A stretch of 64,000 nt of DNA from Cupriavidus plantarum (GTDB lineage: Bacteria > Pseudomonadota > Gammaproteobacteria > Burkholderiales > Burkholderiaceae). How positions within the stretch are numbered: the stretch's first letter is position 1; each line of letters opens with the position of its first letter. Positions 16,126 to 22,821 of this stretch are shown piece by piece. Under the pieces are notes generated by a model. That model had not been told where the DNA came from, made no database searches, and worked only from the letters and a program-made list of their open reading frames with translations. The stretch spans positions 1,054,001 to 1,118,000 of the forward strand of contig NZ_CAJPUX010000001.1 of assembly GCF_905397285.1 (NCBI RefSeq), given 5' to 3'. Position numbers and translations under genes: made by a program.

Positions 16126-17012
16126 TCGGCGAGATCTTCACGCTGCACCAGCCGGCGTCCGTCACCGAGGCCACCTCGCTGCTCAGGGCGTTCGCCGGAG
16201 AGGTGACGGTCCTCGGCGGCGGCACGATGCTGGTTCCGTCGATGTCCGCCAATCAGGCGCGCTGGCGACATGTCGTCGGGCTGTCGCGCTTGCAGCTGGA
16301 CGCCATCGTGCCGAGCGGCACGCATGTGTCCATCGGCGCGATGACGACCTATGCGCAGCTGCTCGCGTCCCCTATCGTGACCGGGCATCTGCCGCTGCTT
16401 CGCCTGATGGCGGAACAGGTCACGGGCGGGCCGTCGATCTGGAATCAGGGCACGCTCGGCGGATCCGCCGCGTTCGCCAACCCCGCGTCGGACGCGCCCG
16501 CGTGCCTCGCCCTGTTGCAGGCGTCCTTCGTGCTGCAGTCCGTGGACGGGACGCGGCGCGTCGCCGCGCGGGATTACTTCTTGGGCGCGTTCCATACCGC
16601 GCGCCGGCCCGATGAGTTGCTGACGCACATCGAGATTCCACTCACACGGGCTCCGGCCGTGTGGCGCTACCAGAAGTACAAGTCCTGCGCGAGTTCGTGG
16701 CCGATCGTGACCGTTGGCTGCGCGGTGATGCTGGGCGAATCGGCCAGCGTGCGGGTCGCGGTTGGGGCGGCGGCGCCGCGTCCTGTCGTCGTATCGCGCC
16801 CGCTGCCGGGCCCGGGTGGGGCACGCGCCGACGCATGGATCGACAAGGCATGGATCGACGAGGCATGGATCGACAACATCGTCGCGGAGGCCGTGGCGGG
16901 CGTGGGCGAGGGCTGGACCGACGAGCTCGCGGAGGCATCTTACCGTCGCGCGGTGGTGCCCGCGGCAGTTCGGCGCAATCTGCGTGCAACTATCGAAGAG
17001 GTAAAGACGTGA
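16122..17012 (+). CDS. Molybdenum hydroxylase FAD-binding (medium) subunit
   Basis: A 296-aa subunit of the CoxM/XdhB type that carries electrons from the iron-sulfur subunit to the final acceptor. FAD contacts are visible at EVTVLGGGTMLVPSMSA (about 26-42) and WNQGTLGGSAAFANPASD (about 107-124). The region after 230 contains an in-frame triplication, AWIDKAWIDEAWIDN, absent from the usual family pattern. It lies between the molybdenum and 2Fe-2S genes with 4-nt overlaps on both sides. The electron acceptor is not evident from the sequence. Confidence 0.9.
   Translation: MIGEIFTLHQPASVTEATSLLRAFAGEVTVLGGGTMLVPSMSANQARWRHVVGLSRLQLDAIVPSGTHVSIGAMTTYAQLLASPIVTGHLPLLRLMAEQVTGGPSIWNQGTLGGSAAFANPASDAPACLALLQASFVLQSVDGTRRVAARDYFLGAFHTARRPDELLTHIEIPLTRAPAVWRYQKYKSCASSWPIVTVGCAVMLGESASVRVAVGAAAPRPVVVSRPLPGPGGARADAWIDKAWIDEAWIDNIVAEAVAGVGEGWTDELAEASYRRAVVPAAVRRNLRATIEEVKT
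16833..16877. repeat. 15-bp tandem repeat x3 within the FAD subunit gene
   Basis: GCATGGATCGACAAG, GCATGGATCGACGAG and GCATGGATCGACAAC follow one another without gaps, encoding (A-W-I-D-K/E/N)x3. The unit is 5 codons, so copy changes keep the frame. Confidence 0.9.
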
Positions 17013-17491
17013 CGTCGATGAAGACCATCAACCTTGTGCTGAACGGCACCCCGCGATCGGTGCAGGCGGATGCGCGGCGGCTGCTCATCGAAGTGATTCG
17101 CGACGAGCTGGACACGAAGGGCGCCCGCGTCGGTTGCCTGACCGGCGACTGCGGCGCCTGCACGGTGTTGCTGGACGGCGAAGTGAGGAAGGCGTGCCTC
17201 GTGCTGGCGGCGTCGATCGATGGCAATGACGTGCGCACGATCGAAGGCCTCGATGCCATCGAGGCGCTGCAGCAGGCTTTCGTGTCTCACAACGCGTTCC
17301 AGTGCGGCTTCTGCACGAGCGGCATGCTCGTCGTCGCCGCGGATTTGCTGAAGAGGAACCCATCTCCTACGCGAGACCAGATTCGCCATGCGATCAGCGG
17401 CAATCTCTGCCGCTGCACGGCGTACGAGCCCATCGTCGAAGCGATACATAGTGCCGCGCGCATCGACGATGCTCGGTCAGACAGACGATAG
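17009..17491 (+). CDS. Molybdenum hydroxylase 2Fe-2S (small) subunit
   Basis: A 160-aa subunit with both expected clusters. The plant-ferredoxin-type cluster uses Cys43, 48, 51 and 63 (CLTGDCGACTV...KACL). The second cluster uses Cys99, 102, 134 and 136 (FQCGFCTSGM and LCRCTAYEP). The start is either GTG 17009, which has GAGG 7 nt upstream and overlaps the FAD gene like the other joints in the operon, or ATG 17018; I prefer GTG. It relays electrons from molybdenum to FAD. The C-terminus (DDARSDRR) is short and polar. Confidence 0.9.
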   Translation: MTSMKTINLVLNGTPRSVQADARRLLIEVIRDELDTKGARVGCLTGDCGACTVLLDGEVRKACLVLAASIDGNDVRTIEGLDAIEALQQAFVSHNAFQCGFCTSGMLVVAADLLKRNPSPTRDQIRHAISGNLCRCTAYEPIVEAIHSAARIDDARSDRR

Positions 17492-17556
17492 CTGTCTGTG
17501 CTTCCACCCATAAAAATACCTACACGCTTCACTCTCCATTGCAGAAGGCTAAACAC

Positions 17557-17874
17557 ATGGCAATACAAGAAATCCCTACAGTGGTGTATGTCACCTATCA
17601 GGGCGATGCGGACGCATGGTTCGATCGCGAGTACTACGTTGCCGGGCATTTGCCGCTCGTCATGAAGGCGTGGAAGCAGTATGGACTGCTCAGCGCCTCG
17701 GCGTTCTTTCCTGCCGAACACCGCGCCGGTACGGTGGCGATATGCGAGTGCGTCTTCCGCGACGACGACGCCGTGGACGCGGCATTTGCCTCGGCGGAAC
17801 TGACCGAGGTCATGGCTGACCTCGTCCGGTTCACGCATCTGCAGCCCGTGCGCGTACGCGCCACTCTGCTTTGA
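17557..17874 (+). CDS. EthD-domain protein
   Basis: A 105-aa protein of the EthD family (dimeric alpha/beta-barrel). The diagnostic segment is WFDREYYVAGHLPLVMKAWK (about 23-42), containing the Y-Y-x4-H-x-P-L pattern. Family members occur in ether, steroid and other alicyclic degradation clusters and in polyketide-type chemistry, sometimes as enzymes and sometimes with no proven role. ATG 17557 has AGAAGG about 8 nt upstream. It follows the 2Fe-2S gene by 65 bp and precedes an exporter by 12 bp, so it belongs to the same transcription unit. It may act on a reactive ring intermediate; that is inference. Confidence 0.8.
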   Translation: MAIQEIPTVVYVTYQGDADAWFDREYYVAGHLPLVMKAWKQYGLLSASAFFPAEHRAGTVAICECVFRDDDAVDAAFASAELTEVMADLVRFTHLQPVRVRATLL

Positions 17875-17886
17875 ATGGGAGGTGAC

Positions 17887-19326
17887 ATGCTCGAGAAGCC
17901 AATGCTCGCTGCAACGCCCCACGTGAACGACGGCGCGGACCCGCGCCGCTGGGCCATGTTCTTCGTCATCCTCGTCGGTGCATTTCTTCCGCCCCTGGAC
18001 TTCTTCATCGTCAACGTCGCGCTGCCCGATATCGGCAGCGAACTGCACGCGTCATCGGCGGCACAGCAGCTGGTGATCTCCTCATATGCGTCGTTGTACG
18101 GGATCATGCTGATCACGGGCGGGCGGCTTGGGGACATCTATGGACGCAGCCGCATGTTCTTCGGCGGCATCGTGGGCTTTGCCATCGCGTCGGCGCTGTG
18201 CGGTCTCGCCTGGTCGCCGTGGGTGCTCATCGCCGGCCGCGCGCTCCAGGGGCTGACGGCGGCCATCATGGCGCCGCAGGCGCTGGCCTCCATTCAGGTC
18301 GTGTTCCCGGAGGCTGAGAAACCCCGAGCGCTGGGCATCTACGGCGCGGTCTTCGGACTCGCCGCGGTGTTCGGTCAGGCGCTCGGTGGGACGCTCATCG
18401 CGCTCGATCTGTTCGGTCTGGGCTGGCGCATGATCTTCTTCGTCAATCTGCCGATCATCGCGCTGGTGACCGTGTTCGGACTGCCGCTGTTGCGGGAGAC
18501 GCGCGCCGAGCGCGTCCGTCGTCCGGACGTCATCGGTGTCGGCCTGTCGATCCTGACGCTCGCATGCCTGATCGTGCCGCTCATCGAGGGGCGCGAGGCT
18601 GGCTGGCCCGTCTGGTCGTGGGTACTGCTCGCCGGGGCGATCGTTTCCGCGATGACGTTCTGGCGCTATGAGTCGCGGCTGGCGGCGTCGGGTGGCGATC
18701 CGCTGCTCGATCCCGCGATCGTGCGCACGCCCGGCATGCGCCGCGGCCTGCTGGTCACGCTGCTGTTCTATGCGATCACACCGTTTTTCCTTGTGCTTTC
18801 GATCTATCTGCAGGAAGGACTGCATGAGACGCCGCTGGCGGCCGGCTTGACGTTCCTTCCGTTCGGGCTTGGGTTCCTGCTGGGCCCGCTGACGACGCCG
18901 CGCCTGTCCCGGTCGTTCCGATATCTCATGTCCATCGGCATGGCCATGGAAGCGGTCGGCTTCGTCGCGCTCGCCATCATCGTCGGCAGCGCAGCGGGGC
19001 ATCCGGCGCCGCTGGCCGTCGCCGCTGCGCTATTTGCCATCGGCTTCGGGCAGGGCCTCGCGCTGCCGACGCTGGTCAGATCGATCACGCAGCGCGTGTC
19101 GCCGGCCTATGCCGGAACGACGGCGGGACTCATCAACTCCACGTTGCAAATCAGCGGGGCGTTGAGCATGGCCATCATCGGCGGCATCTTCTTTGCCACG
19201 GTGGGAGCGCAACGGGACGGGGCCGCGGTGGTGCACGGGTTCGTCGTGGCCATGCTGTGTATCGGGGTCAGTCTCGGGTCGGCGGCGCTGCTAAGCGTCC
19301 GGCTCCTCCGGCCCGCGACCGTCTGA
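17887..19326 (+). CDS. MFS transporter, DHA2/EmrB-QacA type
   Basis: A 479-aa carrier with 14 predicted helices. Motifs of drug:H+ antiporter family 2 are present: FFIVNVALPDIGSEL in helix 1, GGRLGDIYGRSRMFFGG in loop 2-3 and GRALQGLTAAIMAPQALA. ATG 17887 is chosen because GGGAGG lies 5-9 nt upstream; an ATG at 17875 directly after the EthD stop has no such site. It is the last gene of the operon and ends before a strong hairpin. It probably exports a toxic substrate or product. Confidence 0.85.
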   Translation: MLEKPMLAATPHVNDGADPRRWAMFFVILVGAFLPPLDFFIVNVALPDIGSELHASSAAQQLVISSYASLYGIMLITGGRLGDIYGRSRMFFGGIVGFAIASALCGLAWSPWVLIAGRALQGLTAAIMAPQALASIQVVFPEAEKPRALGIYGAVFGLAAVFGQALGGTLIALDLFGLGWRMIFFVNLPIIALVTVFGLPLLRETRAERVRRPDVIGVGLSILTLACLIVPLIEGREAGWPVWSWVLLAGAIVSAMTFWRYESRLAASGGDPLLDPAIVRTPGMRRGLLVTLLFYAITPFFLVLSIYLQEGLHETPLAAGLTFLPFGLGFLLGPLTTPRLSRSFRYLMSIGMAMEAVGFVALAIIVGSAAGHPAPLAVAAALFAIGFGQGLALPTLVRSITQRVSPAYAGTTAGLINSTLQISGALSMAIIGGIFFATVGAQRDGAAVVHGFVVAMLCIGVSLGSAALLSVRLLRPATV

Positions 19327-19375
19327 GGGTTCGAAGGCGCTATTTGCGGCCCATACTGGAACCCATACGTAACGA

Positions 19376-19409
19376 GGCCGCGCAGTTCTCAAGCAAGAAC
19401 TGCGCGGCC
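19376..19409. terminator. Strong hairpin between convergent exporter and cupin genes
   Basis: A perfect 14-bp stem (19376-19389 with 19396-19409, arm GGCCGCGCAGTTCT) and a CAAGCA loop. The plus side is followed by GCTTTCGCATTT, a weak T tract. Its place between two converging genes suggests a bidirectional terminator. Confidence 0.7.
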
Positions 19410-19432
19410 GCTTTCGCATTTCGGTACAACGC

Positions 19433-20029
19433 TCAGAATTTCTGCTTCAGCGATTCGTCGAACTTGCCGTCGATCAGGACGTAGAGCATGCGCGCAGGCT
19501 TCCCTGAACGATTGCTCCACGCATGATTGGTGCCGCGCTGGATGACGACGTCGCCGGCGGAGACGAGCACTTCGCTATCGTCGAGCACCAGGTAGACCTC
19601 TCCCTCCAGCACCACCGCGTAGTCGACGGACTCGGTGCGATGCATGAACGGATGGCGCTGCGCCTTGCCGAAGGTGGAGATGCTGTCGTTGCCGAATGCC
19701 TTGAAGACTTCGGCCACCTGGTCTGGCCCCATGTTGCGCATCTCCTCCGTTTCGGGAGGAATCTCGGAAATGCGAAACACCGTGCCGTTTGCCGGCGGGT
19801 GGATCTGCTTGGGTCCGGTGGTCGGATCCGCTTCCTCGGCCGTCACCGCCACCGGCGCGCCTTCGGTTTTCCACATTTCCACCGACACATGGCCGTGATG
19901 GGCGGGGTTGTGCCGGATCGACGGCGCGGCACGGTCTTCTAGAACGATTGCCCGGCCATTGGCGTCATGGCCGGTGACGATACGGCGAATGACCGGATCC
20001 TGTGCGCGCCTCGGTGTTTGAGTCTCCAT
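19433..20029 (-). CDS. Cupin-domain protein of the same regulon
   Basis: A 198-aa protein with one cupin barrel near the C-terminus (about 120-185): FMHRTESVDYAVVLEGEVYL, then GDVVIQRGTNHAWSN. The first motif keeps His, Glu and Gly but has Arg in place of the second His of the usual HxH, so metal binding may be unusual or absent. The N-terminal part includes HNPAHHGHVSVEMWKTEGAP and may form a second, degenerate half. Its promoter carries the same palindrome as the molybdenum hydroxylase island, so it is predicted to be co-regulated. It may act on a pathway intermediate or be a sensor; the substrate is unknown. Confidence 0.75.
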   Translation of the reverse strand: METQTPRRAQDPVIRRIVTGHDANGRAIVLEDRAAPSIRHNPAHHGHVSVEMWKTEGAPVAVTAEEADPTTGPKQIHPPANGTVFRISEIPPETEEMRNMGPDQVAEVFKAFGNDSISTFGKAQRHPFMHRTESVDYAVVLEGEVYLVLDDSEVLVSAGDVVIQRGTNHAWSNRSGKPARMLYVLIDGKFDESLKQKF

Positions 20030-20068
20030 TTGCGGTTCCCGTTGTCTCTTTACGTTGGAAGGTACTTA

Positions 20069-20098
20069 AGTCTAGATCCTGACTGTTCGATCAGTCAA
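20069..20098 (-). promoter_or_regulatory. Promoter and operator of the cupin gene
   Basis: TGACTGTTCGATCAGTCA at 20080-20097 is identical to the core at 12408-12425. On the minus strand TTGACT (20098-20093), 18 bp and TAGACT (20074-20069) give the same geometry as the hydrolase promoter. The operator overlaps the last 3 bases of the upstream exporter gene. Confidence 0.7.
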
Positions 20099-21312
20099 TG
20101 TAAATTGACCGGTGCGCCATGGCGCGGTCCGGGCTTGAATCCATGCGCGCGCGCCCCCCATGCAATGGCCCATCCGATGGCCAGCAGCAGGACGAGCACG
20201 GGCGGAAACGACGATACGCCCCATGTGTCCAGCAGCATGCCTCCCGCGAGCCCGCCGCCCGCGATGGCGCTGTTCCACGCCACGACATTCATCGAGAGCG
20301 CGACGTCGGCGCCGTCTCCCGCGGTATCGGCCAGCGCCGTCTGCAACAGCGTTGCCGCGCCGCCGAACGTCAGGCCCCAGATGGCGGTGCCCACATACAC
20401 CGCCGCGGGCATGCGCGCGAGCCAGATGAACAGCAGCGAGACGAGGGCAAAGGTGAACAGACTGACCAGCACCGCGGCGCGCAGGTGGCGATCGACCAGA
20501 CGGCCGGCGACGCCGATGGCGGCGAGCGCGGCCACGCCGAAGATCAGGAGAACGACGTCGACGTGCCCCGCGAGTCCTGCCTGCGCGACGAATGGCGCCA
20601 CATAGGTGTAGAGCATGTTGTGAGCCAGCATCCAGGCGACGACCACGGCGAGCACGGGCCGGACACCGGGCGTGGTGAACACCCGTCGCAAGGGCAGGCG
20701 TTCGTGACCGGCCTGGCCTGGATAGTCGGGCACCTTTGCCAGTATCCACACGATCAGCAACAGCGTGAGGGCCGATATCAGGGCGAATGCGCTGCGCCAG
20801 TTGAAGACGGTACCGAGCCATGTTCCGAGGGGCACCCCCAGCGACAGCGCGATGGGCGTGCCGACCATGGCCACGGCGAGGGCCTTGCCTTGCCGATGCA
20901 CCGGCACCATCCGGCGCGCATAGCCAGCCAGAAGGCTCCACGCGAGGCCCGCCGACATGCCGGCGACGAACCGCGCGGCGAGGGTCAGCCAGTAGTCCGA
21001 CGACATGGCGGTGATCGTATTGAAGACGAGGAAGCCGCCGACGGTCAGCAGCAGCACGTTACGGCGCCGCCAGCCGCTGGTGGCGATGGTCAGCGGAATG
21101 GCGGCCAGCAGCGAGCCCAGCGCGTAGGCCGTGACCGTCTGGCCCGCCAGCGAAGGCGAGATGCCGAGCCCCGTCGCCATCTGAGGCAGGAGCCCGGCGG
21201 GGAGGGTCTCGGTAATGATGCACAGGAAGCCCGTCATGGCGAGGGCGAGCAGCGCCCCCAGCGGCAGGCGGTCGGTGTGGGTCGCGTGCCCGGTGGAAGT
21301 CAAGGTCGTCAC
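20095..21312 (-). CDS. MFS transporter, DHA1 (AraJ/YdhP-like)
   Basis: A 405-aa carrier with 12 helices. FLCIITETLPAGLLPQMATG in helix 1 and RFVAGMSAGLAWSLLAGYA fit the AraJ/YdhP/sugar-efflux branch of drug:H+ antiporters. It is divergent from a TetR gene across 110 bp that contain a clear dyad, the usual efflux-repressor pair. It is followed in the same direction by the cupin gene, but the cupin has its own promoter and operator. Likely role: export of a small toxic compound or sugar-like molecule; no ligand can be named. Confidence 0.85.
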   Translation of the reverse strand: MTTLTSTGHATHTDRLPLGALLALAMTGFLCIITETLPAGLLPQMATGLGISPSLAGQTVTAYALGSLLAAIPLTIATSGWRRRNVLLLTVGGFLVFNTITAMSSDYWLTLAARFVAGMSAGLAWSLLAGYARRMVPVHRQGKALAVAMVGTPIALSLGVPLGTWLGTVFNWRSAFALISALTLLLIVWILAKVPDYPGQAGHERLPLRRVFTTPGVRPVLAVVVAWMLAHNMLYTYVAPFVAQAGLAGHVDVVLLIFGVAALAAIGVAGRLVDRHLRAAVLVSLFTFALVSLLFIWLARMPAAVYVGTAIWGLTFGGAATLLQTALADTAGDGADVALSMNVVAWNSAIAGGGLAGGMLLDTWGVSSFPPVLVLLLAIGWAIAWGARAHGFKPGPRHGAPVNLH

Positions 21313-21330
21313 TGTCGTTGTCCGATATAT

Positions 21331-21349
21331 GTAATGATCGGTACATTAC
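21331..21349. promoter_or_regulatory. Putative TetR operator between exporter and tetR
   Basis: GTAATG (21331-21336), a 7-bp spacer ATCGGTA, and CATTAC (21344-21349) form an inverted repeat. It sits 18 bp upstream of the exporter start and 73 bp before the tetR start, well placed to control both. Confidence 0.5.
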
Positions 21350-21422
21350 TCGCGCGATGCGGGATGGTCAACGACTTATGTATCGTTTAGTATATTAATT
21401 TCGCAATCGGCAGGAGATCGTC

Positions 21423-22058
21423 ATGGCCGTCATGGGACGCCCCCGAACCTTCGACCGCGACAAGGCGGTGGAAGACGCGATGTATATGTTCTGGAAGAAC
21501 GGTTATGAATCGACATCGCTGAGCCAGCTGAAAGCGGGTATCGGCGATGGCATTTCGGCGCCGAGTTTCTATGCCGCGTTCGGCTCCAAGGAAGCGCTGT
21601 TCCAGGAATGCATGCAGCGGTATCTGTCCACCTATGCGCAGGTGACCGAGTGTCTATGGGACGCGGCGCTGGCGCCCCGTGACGCCATCGAGACGGCGCT
21701 GCGTCAGTCGGCACGGATGCAATGCGAACGCGGGCATCCGAAAGGTTGCATGGTCGCGCTCGGCACCATGAGCGCGCCGTCGGAAGAGAACGTGGATTTG
21801 GTTGGGCCGCTGACGCGCTCGCGCGCGCGAACGCGCGCCGGCTTCACGGCTTGCGTCCAGCGCGGCATCGACAGTGGCGAACTGCGGCGGGACACCGATG
21901 CGCGGGCGCTGGCGACGGTGTTCGATGGATTCCTGCTTGGCGTCTCCACGCTGGCCCGCGACGGCGTACGGCACGCGATCATCGACGCGGCCATCACGCA
22001 GTTGCTCTCGGCATGGGAGGCGTCGAGGGCGGAGCCTACGGTTTCAGGTAAACTGTAA
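21423..22058 (+). CDS. TetR/AcrR-family regulator
   Basis: A 211-aa TetR regulator. The DNA-binding part is at residues 5-55 (GRPRTFDRDKAVEDAMYMFW, then NGYESTSLSQLKAGIG and APSFYAAFGSKEALFQECM). The motif RGHPKGCMVALG in the core is typical of a common subgroup that controls efflux pumps or reductases. AGGAG lies 8 nt before ATG 21423; an ATG at 21432 (MGRPRTF) is an alternative. It is divergent from the DHA1 exporter and probably represses it. Confidence 0.88.
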   Translation: MAVMGRPRTFDRDKAVEDAMYMFWKNGYESTSLSQLKAGIGDGISAPSFYAAFGSKEALFQECMQRYLSTYAQVTECLWDAALAPRDAIETALRQSARMQCERGHPKGCMVALGTMSAPSEENVDLVGPLTRSRARTRAGFTACVQRGIDSGELRRDTDARALATVFDGFLLGVSTLARDGVRHAIIDAAITQLLSAWEASRAEPTVSGKL

Positions 22059-22072
22059 TGATTCTTATTTGT
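22054..22072. promoter_or_regulatory. Weak Fur-box-like sequence before the two-component operon
   Basis: TGTAATGATTCTTATTTGT matches the 19-bp Fur consensus at 11 positions by eye. It overlaps the tetR stop and lies 14 bp before the response regulator start. A TonB receptor downstream makes iron control plausible. Confidence 0.25.
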
Positions 22073-22086
22073 GGGCTGTCAAGGCA

Positions 22087-22821
22087 ATGGACGCGCGTCC
22101 CAGCATCTTAGTCGTCGATGATCATGCGAGCATACGTGATCCCCTCGCTACTTTCATGCGACGGTTTGACTTCGAGGTGGAGGCGGTGGCGGACGGCAGG
22201 GCGATGCGGCGGCTTCTGGAGGAGCGCGAGTTCAGTCTCATCATTCTCGATGTCATGTTGCCCGGCGAGGATGGCCTGTCGCTGTGTCGCTATGTGTCGG
22301 AGCACATCGGGACGCCCGTAATCCTGCTCACGGCGATCACGGATCAGGCGGACCGGATCGCGGGGCTGGAGACCGGCGCCGACGACTATGTGGTCAAGCC
22401 GTTCGATCCCAGAGAGCTCGTCGCGCGCGTGCGGAGTGTCCTGCGCCGCCATCGGCAGCACCCGCCCCGCCAGCCGAAACCCCCCGCCCCCAGCGACGGC
22501 GTGCGTTATGTCTTCAGCGGCTGGACGCTCGATATCCCGACGAGAGAGTTGAGAAGCCCGGAGGACGAGGACGTGCCGCTGAGCACGGCCGAATATCATC
22601 TGCTCTCCGCGCTGGTCGAGCATCCGAACCGCGTGCTGACGCGCACCCAGCTGCTCGACCTCACGCAGCGCTCGGAGATCGTGGCGTACGACCGAAGCAT
22701 CGATAGCCAGATCAGCCGCCTGCGCAAGAAGCTGGAGGCGGACCCGCGCCGGCCAAGGCTCTTGAAGACGGTGCGTGGGGACGGCTACATGCTGGCGACC
22801 AAGGTCGCGCTCGAGCGATGA
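22087..22821 (+). CDS. OmpR-family response regulator
   Basis: A 244-aa regulator with a receiver domain (1-120; acidic pair Asp11-Asp12, phospho-acceptor Asp55 in LIILDVMLPGEDG, Lys in YVVKPFDPREL) and an OmpR-type winged helix (LSTAEYHLLSALVEHPNRVL and DRSIDSQISRLRKKLEADPR). It overlaps the histidine kinase gene by 4 nt (ATGA). The module precedes a TonB-dependent receptor and may control it. Start ATG 22087 has AAGG about 6 nt upstream. Confidence 0.92.
   Translation: MDARPSILVVDDHASIRDPLATFMRRFDFEVEAVADGRAMRRLLEEREFSLIILDVMLPGEDGLSLCRYVSEHIGTPVILLTAITDQADRIAGLETGADDYVVKPFDPRELVARVRSVLRRHRQHPPRQPKPPAPSDGVRYVFSGWTLDIPTRELRSPEDEDVPLSTAEYHLLSALVEHPNRVLTRTQLLDLTQRSEIVAYDRSIDSQISRLRKKLEADPRRPRLLKTVRGDGYMLATKVALER

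Noticed and set aside
16833..16877. Possible CRISPR-like repeat
   Set aside because: Units are directly adjacent without spacers and in frame within a gene; no cas gene is present.
9630..20100. Mobile element carrying the Mo hydroxylase island
   Set aside because: No integrase, transposase, tRNA edge or flanking direct repeat was found, and GC looks like the surroundings.
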